A stretch of 13,996 nucleotides of DNA, taken from positions 1 to 13,996 of the forward strand of contig JALRGZ010000096.1 in assembly GCA_023253295.1 (NCBI GenBank). Direction: 5' to 3'. Position numbers and translations under genes: made by a program. Position 1 is the stretch's first letter; every line of letters starts with the position of its first letter. This document shows positions 7,848-13,991 of this stretch, piece after piece. This stretch comes from Flavobacterium sp. GTDB taxonomy: Bacteria; Bacteroidota; Bacteroidia; Flavobacteriales; Flavobacteriaceae. A model generated the notes under the pieces. It made no database searches, had not been told where the DNA came from, and was given only the letters and a program-made list of their open reading frames with translations.

Positions 7848-7867
7848 TTCGCATTTCCTAACATAAA

Positions 7868-7902
7868 CAAAAGCTGCTTTAAAAGGCAGCTTTTGCTGTT
7901 TC
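7868..7902 (+). terminator. Intrinsic terminator after yceI
   Basis: A 12-bp stem (7868-7879 with 7884-7895, CAAAAGCTGC / GCAGCTTTTG plus one G-U pair) with a short loop of 4 bases. The T tract (TTTTGCTGTTT) is interrupted by GCTG, which makes it less than ideal. Confidence 0.8.
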
Positions 7903-7978
7903 TACACTCATTATTAAAAAATAACAGATTCTTAACCTTCAGAAAACAGTAAGGAAACCTCCTAAAATAAGCAGTTCC

Positions 7979-7986
7979 TAATTTTG
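7979..7986 (+). promoter_or_regulatory. Candidate -7 element of the beta-helix gene
   Basis: TAATTTTG matches TAnnTTTG exactly and would give a 5' leader of about 40 bases before the ATG at 8032. There is no TTG at the usual -33 distance. Its position also argues against a TTG start at 7984, which would lie inside the promoter element. Confidence 0.5.
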
Positions 7987-8031
7987 TATACCCCGATTTA
8001 TCTAAAAGATCACACCTATTCAAACAAAATT

Positions 8032-9303
8032 ATGAAACAAAAAATCGCTCTCTCTATCTTAGGAATAATCAGTACTTTTTTTTCTTTTGCCCAAGAATCT
8101 AAAGGAATAAACACAACAGCTAATTCCTTCAATAATTGGACTAATTTCAAACCTGCATCAACAGAATATGATGAACCTACTCATATTTTATCAGGAATAA
8201 TAGACAAAGACATGACTTTGTCAAACAAAAACACCTATTTACTGGTAGGGGTTGTCTACATCAAAAATGCAACCATAACTATTGAACCCGGAACCGTAAT
8301 AAGAGGAGATCAAAAAACCTGTGGTACACTGGTTGTAACCAGAGGTGCAAAAATCCATGCCGAAGGTTTAGAAACTAATCCAATCATTTTCACCTCAAAT
8401 AAAGACGGCTTCAGTAGAAAGCCCGGAGATTGGGGCGGTATCATTTTACTTGGAAATGCACCAATCAATAAAATTAGCGGTATGAGTTTCCTGGACTTTA
8501 ACCTGGACTCATCTATGTGTCAATATGGAGGTAAAAATGCTGAAGACAACTCAGGAATTCTAAAATATGTACGTATTGAATATTCTGGAAGAAAACTCAA
8601 CGAATTAAAAGAATTAAACGGTTTGTCTATGGCTGGCGTAGGTAAACAAACAGTACTGAGTAATATCCAAATAAGTTATTCCAACGATGATTCTTTCGAG
8701 TGTTATGGTGGCGAAATCAACTTAGATCACCTAATCTCTTATCGATGCACTGACGATGATTTTGACTTTACCCAAGGTGCTCAATGCAATATTTCGAACA
8801 GTATTGCGATACGTTATCCTTACAATTCTGATTTTTCAGGTTCCAGATGTTTTGAAATTGACTCTTATGACAAAATTGAAAATGCTGATATCAATAAAAA
8901 AATGACTACCATTATTGCTAACAACATTACCTTAATCAATATGGAAAATAATGATCAAGGCTTAGTGAGAGAATCCATCTTCATAAAAAAAGACAGTAAT
9001 TTAACTTTAAACAATAGTATTATTTCTGGATTTGCTCCTTTTATATTATTAGACAAAAACATAGAGCCTCAAGCCGAAAATCTATCCAAGATTACATTTT
9101 CTAATGTTTTAATTAATAATTGCAAAGGAAGTTTCGAAAGCGAACAAAGCACTTTTAACAACGAATTAACCAACTGGTTTTTAAACAATTCCATAGTTGA
9201 ATTCAAAAAACTAAGCAATAATGAATTATTTATCGATACCAATTCTAAAAGCAAACCTGATTTTAGAATTCGATTAAACAATAACCTTGTTAACAACAAT
9301 TAA
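8032..9303 (+). CDS. Secreted right-handed parallel beta-helix protein, function unknown
   Basis: The ATG at 8032 is preferred over the in-frame TTG at 7984 because it places a clean Sec signal (MKQKIALSILGIISTFFSFA, cleavage before QES) at the N-terminus; the protein is then 423 residues. The mature part has repeated short beta rungs, for example YIKNATITIEPGTVI, TLVVTRGAKIHAEG, NPIIFTSN, LKYVRIEYSG and VLSNIQISYSNDDSFE, matching the beta-helix proteins common in Bacteroidota, which contain a PGDWGGIILLGNAPIN-like block. Such proteins are often annotated only as hypothetical. There is no lipobox Cys after the signal and no recognisable type IX secretion C-terminal domain; the C-terminus is Asn-rich. 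It is alone in its unit. A carbohydrate- or surface-binding role is possible but not shown. Confidence 0.83.
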   Translation: MKQKIALSILGIISTFFSFAQESKGINTTANSFNNWTNFKPASTEYDEPTHILSGIIDKDMTLSNKNTYLLVGVVYIKNATITIEPGTVIRGDQKTCGTLVVTRGAKIHAEGLETNPIIFTSNKDGFSRKPGDWGGIILLGNAPINKISGMSFLDFNLDSSMCQYGGKNAEDNSGILKYVRIEYSGRKLNELKELNGLSMAGVGKQTVLSNIQISYSNDDSFECYGGEINLDHLISYRCTDDDFDFTQGAQCNISNSIAIRYPYNSDFSGSRCFEIDSYDKIENADINKKMTTIIANNITLINMENNDQGLVRESIFIKKDSNLTLNNSIISGFAPFILLDKNIEPQAENLSKITFSNVLINNCKGSFESEQSTFNNELTNWFLNNSIVEFKKLSNNELFIDTNSKSKPDFRIRLNNNLVNNN

Positions 9304-9332
9304 TGCATCAATCTTAACAAAGTCATTAAAAG

Positions 9333-9359
9333 AAAATCACAATTTAAATTGATTTTTTT
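9333..9359 (+). terminator. Weak possible terminator after the beta-helix gene
   Basis: AAAATC (9333-9338) can pair with GATTTT (9351-9356), the loop containing the palindrome CAATTTAAATTG, and a T run follows. The stem is short and AT-only apart from one G-C pair, so efficiency is doubtful. Confidence 0.35.
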
Positions 9360-9371
9360 ATTTTTTAATAT

Positions 9372-9401
9372 TTGCAAATTCAAATTACATTGCTATATTT
9401 G
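9372..9401 (+). promoter_or_regulatory. trp operon promoter
   Basis: TTG (9372-9374), 19 bases, TATATTTG (9394-9401) is a full match to the Bacteroidota consensus, the best in the window. Initiation five to seven bases after the last G falls at about 9406-9408, at or just beside the ATG of the leader peptide, so the leader may be translated from a leaderless or nearly leaderless transcript. Confidence 0.75.
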
Positions 9402-9405
9402 CGAT

Positions 9406-9456
9406 ATGAAAACAATTGCAAATAATACTTGGTGGTGGAACAATTTACGTCAATAG
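9406..9456 (+). CDS. trpL: trp operon leader peptide (MKTIANNTWWWNNLRQ)
   Basis: A 16-codon reading frame from ATG to TAG with three consecutive TGG codons at residues 9-11 (9430-9438). Tryptophan is normally about one residue in a hundred, so three in a row immediately before a terminator and trpE is diagnostic of a ribosome-sensing leader peptide. The stop codon at 9454-9456 overlaps the first base of attenuator segment 2, so a ribosome reaching the stop would cover it. Ribosome stalling at the TGG codons when charged tRNA-Trp is scarce would instead mask segment 1. No Shine-Dalgarno sequence is present, which is usual in this phylum. Confidence 0.9.
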   Translation: MKTIANNTWWWNNLRQ

Positions 9457-9515
9457 TCGTGAACTAAGCTCCTATGGTATTATTCTCAAAAATATAAAAG
9501 GCTTGTCATCACGAC
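9444..9515 (+). promoter_or_regulatory. trp attenuator: alternative protector and antiterminator pairings
   Basis: Segment 1 (9444-9451, TTTACGTC) can pair with segment 2 (9456-9463, GTCGTGAA) around an AATA loop: six Watson-Crick pairs, one G-U and one mismatch. Segment 2 (9456-9462, GTCGTGA) is also perfectly complementary to TCACGAC (9509-9515), the loop and start of the 3' arm of the terminator; four more pairs (AAGC 9466-9469 with GCTT 9501-9504) extend this across its 5' arm. The 2:3 helix and the terminator are mutually exclusive. Stalling at the Trp codons frees segment 2 and allows read-through; completing the leader peptide leads to termination. Pairings were found by eye, without energy calculation. 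Confidence 0.82.
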
Positions 9516-9528
9516 AGGCCTTTTTTTT
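9496..9528 (+). terminator. trp attenuator terminator
   Basis: A 12-bp stem (9496-9507 with 9513-9524, AAAGGCTTGTC / GACAGGCCTTT, one G-U pair), a 5-base loop and eight T (9521-9528). It lies between the leader peptide stop and trpE, so it must be read through for the operon to be expressed. Confidence 0.93.
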
Positions 9529-9578
9529 ATGCCAAACAAACAAAAAACAAATGCTTATAAAATTTAAATTTATTACAA

Positions 9579-10979
9579 TTGAAACAATTTAAACTAAATA
9601 CAAAATTCAAGCAAATACTAGCTGACACTATTACGCCAGTTAGTGTGTATTTCAAAATAAGAGATAAATTCCCAAATAGTCTTTTGCTGGAAAGTAGCGA
9701 TTATCATGGAAACGACAACAGTTTCTCTTATATCTGCTGTAATCCAATAGCATCTATTAAAATTGAGAACGAAACTATTTTCAAACAATTTCCTGATGGT
9801 ACTACTGAAACTATTGCTATCGATGCGCAAACAGATATTCCCGAAGTAATTCAGCAGTTCTCCGGAAAATTCAAATCGGACAAAAGTAATTTCAAATTCA
9901 TCAATAACGGTTTGTTTGGATACATTTCCTATGATGCGGTTCGCTATTTTGAAAAAATTAGCATCGCTAAAAAAGAAAACAGTAATACCATTCCGGATGT
10001 GTATTATGCAGTATACCAAAACATCATAGCTATCAACCATTTTAAAAATGAAGCTTATATTTTCTGCCACAGCGTTGACGATTGCAACAACATCGCCGAA
10101 ATCGAACAATTGATGCAGTCCAGAAACATTCCTTCCTATAAATTTACTAAAGAAGGAGAAGGTTTCTCTAATTTAACGGACGAAGAATTCAAACACAATG
10201 TAGCTTTAGCTAAAAAACATTGTTTCCGTGGTGATGTTTTCCAATTAGTCCTTTCCAGACGATTTACCCAAGGTTTCAAAGGAGACGAATTCAACGTTTA
10301 CAGAGCTTTAAGAAGCATCAACCCTTCGCCTTACCTATTCTTTTTTGACTATGGCGATTTCAAAATTTTTGGTTCTTCACCTGAAGCTCAAATTATCGTA
10401 AAAAATAGAAAAGCCGAAATTCACCCCATTGCTGGTACGTTCAAAAGAACTGGTGATGACGAAAAAGATGCAGTTTTAGCCAAACAATTATCGGAAGATA
10501 AAAAAGAAAACAGCGAGCACGTAATGTTGGTAGATTTGGCTCGAAATGATTTAAGCCGTCACGGACACAACGTGAATGTGGAGCGCTACAGAGAAGTGCA
10601 ATTCTTCTCTCACGTAATTCACCTTGTTTCTAAAGTAACAGGGCATTTACACGATGATGCTACAACAATGCAGGTTGTTGCCGATACTTTCCCTGCCGGA
10701 ACCTTAAGCGGTGCACCCAAACACAGAGCGATGCAATTAATCGAAGATTACGAAAAAACCAATCGTAATTTCTATGGTGGAGCAATTGGTTTTATGGATT
10801 TTGAAGGCAACTTTAACCATGCTATTATGATCCGTACTTTCTTGAGCAAAAACCATCAATTGCATTCACAAGCGGGTGCCGGAATTGTTGCCAGTTCGGA
10901 TGAAGAAAGTGAAATGCAGGAAGTATATAACAAATTAAGAGCATTAAATACAGCTTTAGATTTAGCTGAAACAATATAA
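9579..10979 (+). CDS. trpE: Anthranilate synthase component I
   Basis: Converts chorismate to anthranilate with TrpG supplying ammonia; first committed step of tryptophan synthesis. The 466-residue protein shows the N-terminal Trp feedback site (LLLES, 35-39), NPSPY (248-252), which completes the inhibitor pocket, and chorismate-binding blocks PIAGT (283-287), ENSEHVMLVDLARND (310-324, Mg-binding Glu residues and Asp) and FPAGTLSGAPK (371-381). The LLES and NPSPY motifs separate it from PabB and suggest intact feedback inhibition. No in-frame ATG gives a complete N-terminus: the best start is TTG at 9579, which yields KQFKLNTKFKQILADTITPVSVY, the usual family start. An ATG at 9551 is out of frame. 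It is the first structural gene of the attenuated operon. Confidence 0.96.
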   Translation: MKQFKLNTKFKQILADTITPVSVYFKIRDKFPNSLLLESSDYHGNDNSFSYICCNPIASIKIENETIFKQFPDGTTETIAIDAQTDIPEVIQQFSGKFKSDKSNFKFINNGLFGYISYDAVRYFEKISIAKKENSNTIPDVYYAVYQNIIAINHFKNEAYIFCHSVDDCNNIAEIEQLMQSRNIPSYKFTKEGEGFSNLTDEEFKHNVALAKKHCFRGDVFQLVLSRRFTQGFKGDEFNVYRALRSINPSPYLFFFDYGDFKIFGSSPEAQIIVKNRKAEIHPIAGTFKRTGDDEKDAVLAKQLSEDKKENSEHVMLVDLARNDLSRHGHNVNVERYREVQFFSHVIHLVSKVTGHLHDDATTMQVVADTFPAGTLSGAPKHRAMQLIEDYEKTNRNFYGGAIGFMDFEGNFNHAIMIRTFLSKNHQLHSQAGAGIVASSDEESEMQEVYNKLRALNTALDLAETI

Positions 10980-10980
10980 A

Positions 10981-11035
10981 AGTATTCAGTGTTCAGTTTT
11001 TAGTGTTCAGTTTTTTATACTCTGAACCTGAAACT
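10981..11035 (+). repeat. Heptamer repeat array in the trpE-trpG gap, with inverted units
   Basis: Five consecutive 7-base units start with AGT: AGTATTC (10981), AGTGTTC (10988), AGTTTTT (10995), AGTGTTC (11002) and AGTTTTT (11009); units 2-3 and 4-5 form an exact 14-bp tandem repeat. They are followed by inverted copies: CTGAAC (11022-11027) complements GTTCAG (11005-11010) and AAACT (11031-11035) complements AGTTT (10995-10999). The gap can fold into a hairpin but has no T tract for termination. Confidence 0.8.
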
Positions 11036-11052
11036 TTAAACCAAAAAATAAA

Positions 11053-11619
11053 ATGAAAAAAATATTAGTTATAGATAATTACGATAGTTTCACTTACAAT
11101 CTGGTACATTATCTGGAAGATTTAAATTGTGAGGTTACTGTTTATAGAAATGACGAATTTGAATTGGATGAAGTAGAAAAATTCGACAAAATCCTTCTAT
11201 CTCCGGGACCTGGAATCCCTGACGAAGCAGGTTTACTAAAACCGGTTATTGAAAAATACGGCCCTACTAAAAGCATCTTCGGTGTTTGTTTAGGACAACA
11301 AGCTATTGGAGAAGTTTACGGTGGAACGCTTTCCAACTTAGACAAAGTATATCACGGAGTGGCAACCTTAGTAAAAACGGTTGTTGATGATGAAATTACC
11401 TTTCAAGGTTTAGAAAAAGAATTCGAAGTAGGAAGATACCATTCATGGGTAGTTGATGCTACTTTGCCTGACAGTTTAGAAGCGACTTCTTTTGACGAAA
11501 ATGGTCAGGTGATGTCCTTGCGTCATAAAACATACGATGTTAGAGGGGTACAATTTCATCCTGAAAGTGTGTTGACACCTAATGGCAAAAAAATGCTGGA
11601 AAACTGGGTGAATAGCTAA
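11053..11619 (+). CDS. trpG: Anthranilate synthase component II (glutamine amidotransferase)
   Basis: Hydrolyses glutamine and channels ammonia to TrpE. The 188-residue class I amidotransferase has the oxyanion block SPGPGIPDEAG (50-60), the nucleophile elbow GVCLGQQ with C79, and the catalytic His and Glu in VQFHPES (H169, E171); VIDNYDSFTYNL at the N-terminus and the YHSW block are typical of TrpG/PabA. It stands alone, not fused to TrpE or TrpD. The ATG at 11053 follows an A-rich leader and a 73-base repeat-bearing gap. In many bacteria the same subunit also serves PabB; the position between trpE and trpD supports the trp role, but shared use cannot be excluded. Confidence 0.96.
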   Translation: MKKILVIDNYDSFTYNLVHYLEDLNCEVTVYRNDEFELDEVEKFDKILLSPGPGIPDEAGLLKPVIEKYGPTKSIFGVCLGQQAIGEVYGGTLSNLDKVYHGVATLVKTVVDDEITFQGLEKEFEVGRYHSWVVDATLPDSLEATSFDENGQVMSLRHKTYDVRGVQFHPESVLTPNGKKMLENWVNS

Positions 11620-11623
11620 TAAA

Positions 11624-11658
11624 CAGTGTTCAACCTACAGTATTCAGTTAACAGAGAC
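11624..11658 (+). repeat. Heptamer repeat array in the trpG-trpD gap
   Basis: Five 7-base units each begin with CA: CAGTGTT (11624), CAACCTA (11631), CAGTATT (11638), CAGTTAA (11645) and CAGAGAC (11652). In the other register the units AGTGTTC and AGTATTC of the trpE-trpG gap reappear (GTGTTC exactly; AGTATTC exactly), so the two gaps share one repeat family. This copy is more degenerate and shows no clear inverted half. Confidence 0.65.
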
Positions 11659-11683
11659 TTAGATTCTTAGCAAATTAAAAAAA

Positions 11684-12676
11684 ATGAAAAACATATTAAA
11701 CAGATTAATCAATAACGAATTGCTTTCCCGAGAAGAAGCGAAAAACGTATTGGTTAATATTTCTAACGGAGACTACAACCCAAGTCAGATTGCAGCTTTC
11801 CTGACCGTTTACATGATGCGTAGCATCAGTATTGAAGAACTTTCCGGTTTTAGAGAAGCATTGCAGGAATTGTGTGTTCGCATTGATTTCTCTGATTATA
11901 ACACTATTGACTTAGTAGGAACCGGAGGAGATGGAAAAGATACTTTCAACATCTCAACACTAGCCTCTTTTTTAACAGCCGGTGCAGGAGTAAAAGTAAC
12001 TAAACACGGAAATTACGGCGTTTCTTCTATCACTGGATCCAGTAACGTAATGGAAAGTTTAGGAGTTAAATTCAGTAACGATCAGGATTTTTTAAAAAGA
12101 TGTTTGGATCAGGCGGGAATTTGTATTCTGCACGCTCCCCTATTCCACCCCGCAATGAAAAACGTAGGTCCAATCCGAAAAGAACTGGGAGTAAGAACTA
12201 TTTTCAATATTTTGGGACCAATGATTAATCCGTCATTCCCTAAAAACCAGTTACTGGGAGTTTTTAACCTGGAATTAGCCAGAATGTACGCTTACCTTTA
12301 TCAAAATACCGATAGTAATTTTACTATTGTGCATGCCTTAGATGGTTATGATGAAGTTTCACTAACGGGAGCTACCAAGGTAATTACGCATAGTACAGAA
12401 GGAATGATTCTTCCTGAAGATTTTGGTGTCAAACTAATTAAACAAAATGATATCGAAGGAGGAAAAACAGTAGAAGAATCTGCTCAAATGTTTATGAATA
12501 TCATTTCCGGAAAAGGAACTGAAGCACAAAATAATGTGGTTTGTGCCAATGCAGCTTTAGCTATTGCTACGGTTACAGGATGTACTGTTTTAGAAGGATT
12601 TGAACAGGCAAAAGAAAGCTTATTCTCCGGAAAAGGATTGGCAGCATTGAAAAAAGTACAAGAATTAAGCAAGTAG
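11684..12676 (+). CDS. trpD: Anthranilate phosphoribosyltransferase
   Basis: Transfers the phosphoribosyl group of PRPP to anthranilate, the second step of the pathway. The 330-residue protein is a normal-length stand-alone TrpD. The PRPP-binding and metal motifs are in place: LVGTGGDGKDTFNIST (77-92), KHGNYGVSSITGSS (107-120; the Bacteroidota variant of KHGNRxVSSxxGSAD) and the anthranilate-site block FHPAMKNVGPIRKELGVRTIFNILGP (154-179), with YDEVS further on. The gene starts at an ATG after an A-rich stretch. It is separated from trpC by a four-helix-bundle gene and two octamer arrays, which is not the usual direct trpD-trpC junction. Confidence 0.96.
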   Translation: MKNILNRLINNELLSREEAKNVLVNISNGDYNPSQIAAFLTVYMMRSISIEELSGFREALQELCVRIDFSDYNTIDLVGTGGDGKDTFNISTLASFLTAGAGVKVTKHGNYGVSSITGSSNVMESLGVKFSNDQDFLKRCLDQAGICILHAPLFHPAMKNVGPIRKELGVRTIFNILGPMINPSFPKNQLLGVFNLELARMYAYLYQNTDSNFTIVHALDGYDEVSLTGATKVITHSTEGMILPEDFGVKLIKQNDIEGGKTVEESAQMFMNIISGKGTEAQNNVVCANAALAIATVTGCTVLEGFEQAKESLFSGKGLAALKKVQELSK

Positions 12677-12684
12677 AAAGTATT

Positions 12685-12716
12685 GAAAGATTTAATGATT
12701 TAAAAATTGAAAGATT
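12685..12716 (+). repeat. Left octamer array of the four-helix-bundle insertion
   Basis: Four phased 8-base units lie directly before the start codon: GAAAGATT (12685), TAATGATT (12693), TAAAAATT (12701) and GAAAGATT (12709). Consensus is (T/G)AAAGATT. The last 19 bases (12698-12716) can pair with 13126-13144 beyond the gene in 17 Watson-Crick pairs, one G-U and one A-C mismatch. Confidence 0.85.
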
Positions 12717-13085
12717 ATGACAAAATCATTTGAAGAATTTGAAGTTTATCAAAAGGGAATTCAATTAGCCAAATTGATTTTTAAATTATTAGATAATAAG
12801 ACTTTTGAAAAAGAATTCAGTTTTAAAGAACAAATCAAAAGAGCAGTCATTTCAATTACAAATAATATTGCTGAAGGATCAGAATACAACAATAACAAAC
12901 AGTTAATTCGCTATTTAAAAATTGCTAAAGGAAGCTGTGCCGAAGTTAGAAGCATGTTAATTTTAGCTAGAGAATTAGATTTATTATCACAATTAGAAAT
13001 TACAAAAAGTTACGATTTAAGTATTGAGATTTCTCAAAACTTATCCAACTTTATAAAATATTTAAACACAAAAATTAAAGAGTAA
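12717..13085 (+). CDS. Four-helix-bundle protein (S23 / 23S rRNA intervening-sequence protein family)
   Basis: A 122-residue, all-helical protein of the family founded by ORFs in intervening sequences of 23S rRNA genes and related to the Avd accessory protein of diversity-generating retroelements. Hallmarks are the opening FEEFEVYQKGIQLAKLIFKL, the motif FKEQIKRAVISITNNIAEG (36-54, the family's R-A-x-x-S-I-x-x-N-I-A-E-G), RYLKIAKGSCAEVRSML (65-81) and a final helix to residue 120. The biochemical function of the family is unsettled; nucleic-acid binding is likely from basic helices and from Avd, but is inferred here. No reverse transcriptase or variable repeat is near, so a retroelement role is not supported. 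It lies 40 bases after trpD and 66 before trpC, in frame with operon transcription, between inverted octamer arrays. It has no visible promoter or terminator, so it probably travels as a passenger in the trp mRNA. Confidence 0.93.
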   Translation: MTKSFEEFEVYQKGIQLAKLIFKLLDNKTFEKEFSFKEQIKRAVISITNNIAEGSEYNNNKQLIRYLKIAKGSCAEVRSMLILARELDLLSQLEITKSYDLSIEISQNLSNFIKYLNTKIKE

Positions 13086-13101
13086 TCGGAACACATCTTT
13101 T

Positions 13102-13141
13102 AATCTTTAAATCTTTAAATCTTTAAATTTTTCAATCTTTA
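13102..13141 (+). repeat. Right octamer array of the four-helix-bundle insertion (inverted)
   Basis: Five phased 8-base units: AATCTTTA at 13102, 13110 and 13118, AATTTTTC at 13126, and AATCTTTA at 13134. They are the reverse complement of the left-array consensus, so the two arrays form imperfect inverted repeats around the gene. Copy number differs from the left side (five against four). Confidence 0.87.
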
Positions 13142-13151
13142 AATTAAATAA

Positions 13152-13991
13152 ATGAACATACTAGATAGAATCATCGTTGACAAAAAAAGAGAAGTGGAAC
13201 TTAAGAAATCAATCATTCCGGTTTCCCAATTGGAAGCATCGGTTTTCTTTGAAAAAGAAATCATTTCTTTAAGCAACAATTTAAGAAACAGTAATTCGGG
13301 AATCATTGCCGAGCACAAACGTCGTTCTCCTTCAAAAGCGGTTATCAATCATGGTTTTTCTGTAGAAGAGGTAGTAAAAGGTTATGAAAATGCAGGAGCT
13401 TGCGGAATTTCGGTATTAACGGATGGAAAATATTTCGGAGGTTCGCTGGACGATTTATTATTGGCAAGAGCTTCGGTAAATATTCCACTTTTAAGAAAAG
13501 AATTCATCGTTGACGAATACCAAATCTTAGAAGCTAAAGCACATGGAGCCGATTTGATTTTGCTAATCGCTGCTGTGTTAACGCGTGAAGAAATCAAATC
13601 CTTATCAGAATTTGCCAAAAGCTTAGGATTAGAAGTGCTATTAGAGGTTCATAATCAGGAAGAATTAGAAAAATCCATCATGCCTACATTGGATATGATT
13701 GGAGTAAACAATAGAAATTTAAAAACTTTCGAAGTAAGTTTGGATTTCAGCAAGCAATTAGCCGATTTAATTCCGAATGACTTTGTAAAAGTATCCGAAA
13801 GTGGCATCAGTTCGATTGAAGCAATTCAGGAATTAAAACCTTTTGGGTACAAAGGATTTCTAAATGGAGAAAACTTCATGAAAACAGATAATGCAGGAAA
13901 AGCAGCAACAACATTTTTCAGTAATACCTGTGCACGCGTTGCAGTGTTCGACGACGCCACGACGCGAATCAACACCTCATATCCTGGATAG
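13152..13991 (+). CDS. trpC: Indole-3-glycerol-phosphate synthase, C-terminal end replaced
   Basis: Closes the indole ring of CdRP to give indole-3-glycerol phosphate. It is a stand-alone TIM barrel, not fused to TrpF. Family active-site residues are present: E54 and K56 in AEHKRRSPSK (53-62), K116 in LLRKEFIVDEYQ, E165 in LLEVHN, N186-N187 in GVNNRNL and S215-S217 in SESG. The family part runs to about residue 257 (GKAATTFFS), where a normal TrpC would have only a few residues left. Instead 20-odd residues (CARVAVFDDATTRINTSYPG) follow, encoded by GC-rich DNA unlike the rest, to a TAG at 13989. Residue 238 in FLNGENFM is Asn where the family usually has Ile or Val (FLIGE), explicable by one base change. 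Function of the native gene is certain; the last ~20 codons are probably not native. Confidence 0.93.
   Translation: MNILDRIIVDKKREVELKKSIIPVSQLEASVFFEKEIISLSNNLRNSNSGIIAEHKRRSPSKAVINHGFSVEEVVKGYENAGACGISVLTDGKYFGGSLDDLLLARASVNIPLLRKEFIVDEYQILEAKAHGADLILLIAAVLTREEIKSLSEFAKSLGLEVLLEVHNQEELEKSIMPTLDMIGVNNRNLKTFEVSLDFSKQLADLIPNDFVKVSESGISSIEAIQELKPFGYKGFLNGENFMKTDNAGKAATTFFSNTCARVAVFDDATTRINTSYPG

Noticed and set aside
7984..8031. TTG start giving a 16-residue N-terminal extension of the beta-helix protein.
   Set aside because: It falls inside the predicted -7 element and would bury the signal peptide; ATG at 8032 gives a clean signal.
9551..9592. ATG at 9551 as the trpE start or as a second leader peptide.
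   Set aside because: It is out of frame with trpE and stops after 13 codons; it has no Trp codon. TTG at 9579 fits the family start.
9618..10109. Minus-strand open frame of 163 codons inside trpE, and similar reverse frames elsewhere.
   Set aside because: It lies wholly within conserved trpE coding sequence, has low-complexity composition and no recognisable family; typical shadow frame.
12717..13085. Avd accessory gene of a diversity-generating retroelement.
   Set aside because: No reverse transcriptase, template repeat or variable repeat is present nearby; neighbours are trp genes.
12685..13141. CRISPR array.
   Set aside because: The repeat units are 8 bp and directly adjacent, with no spacers, and are inverted on opposite sides of a gene.
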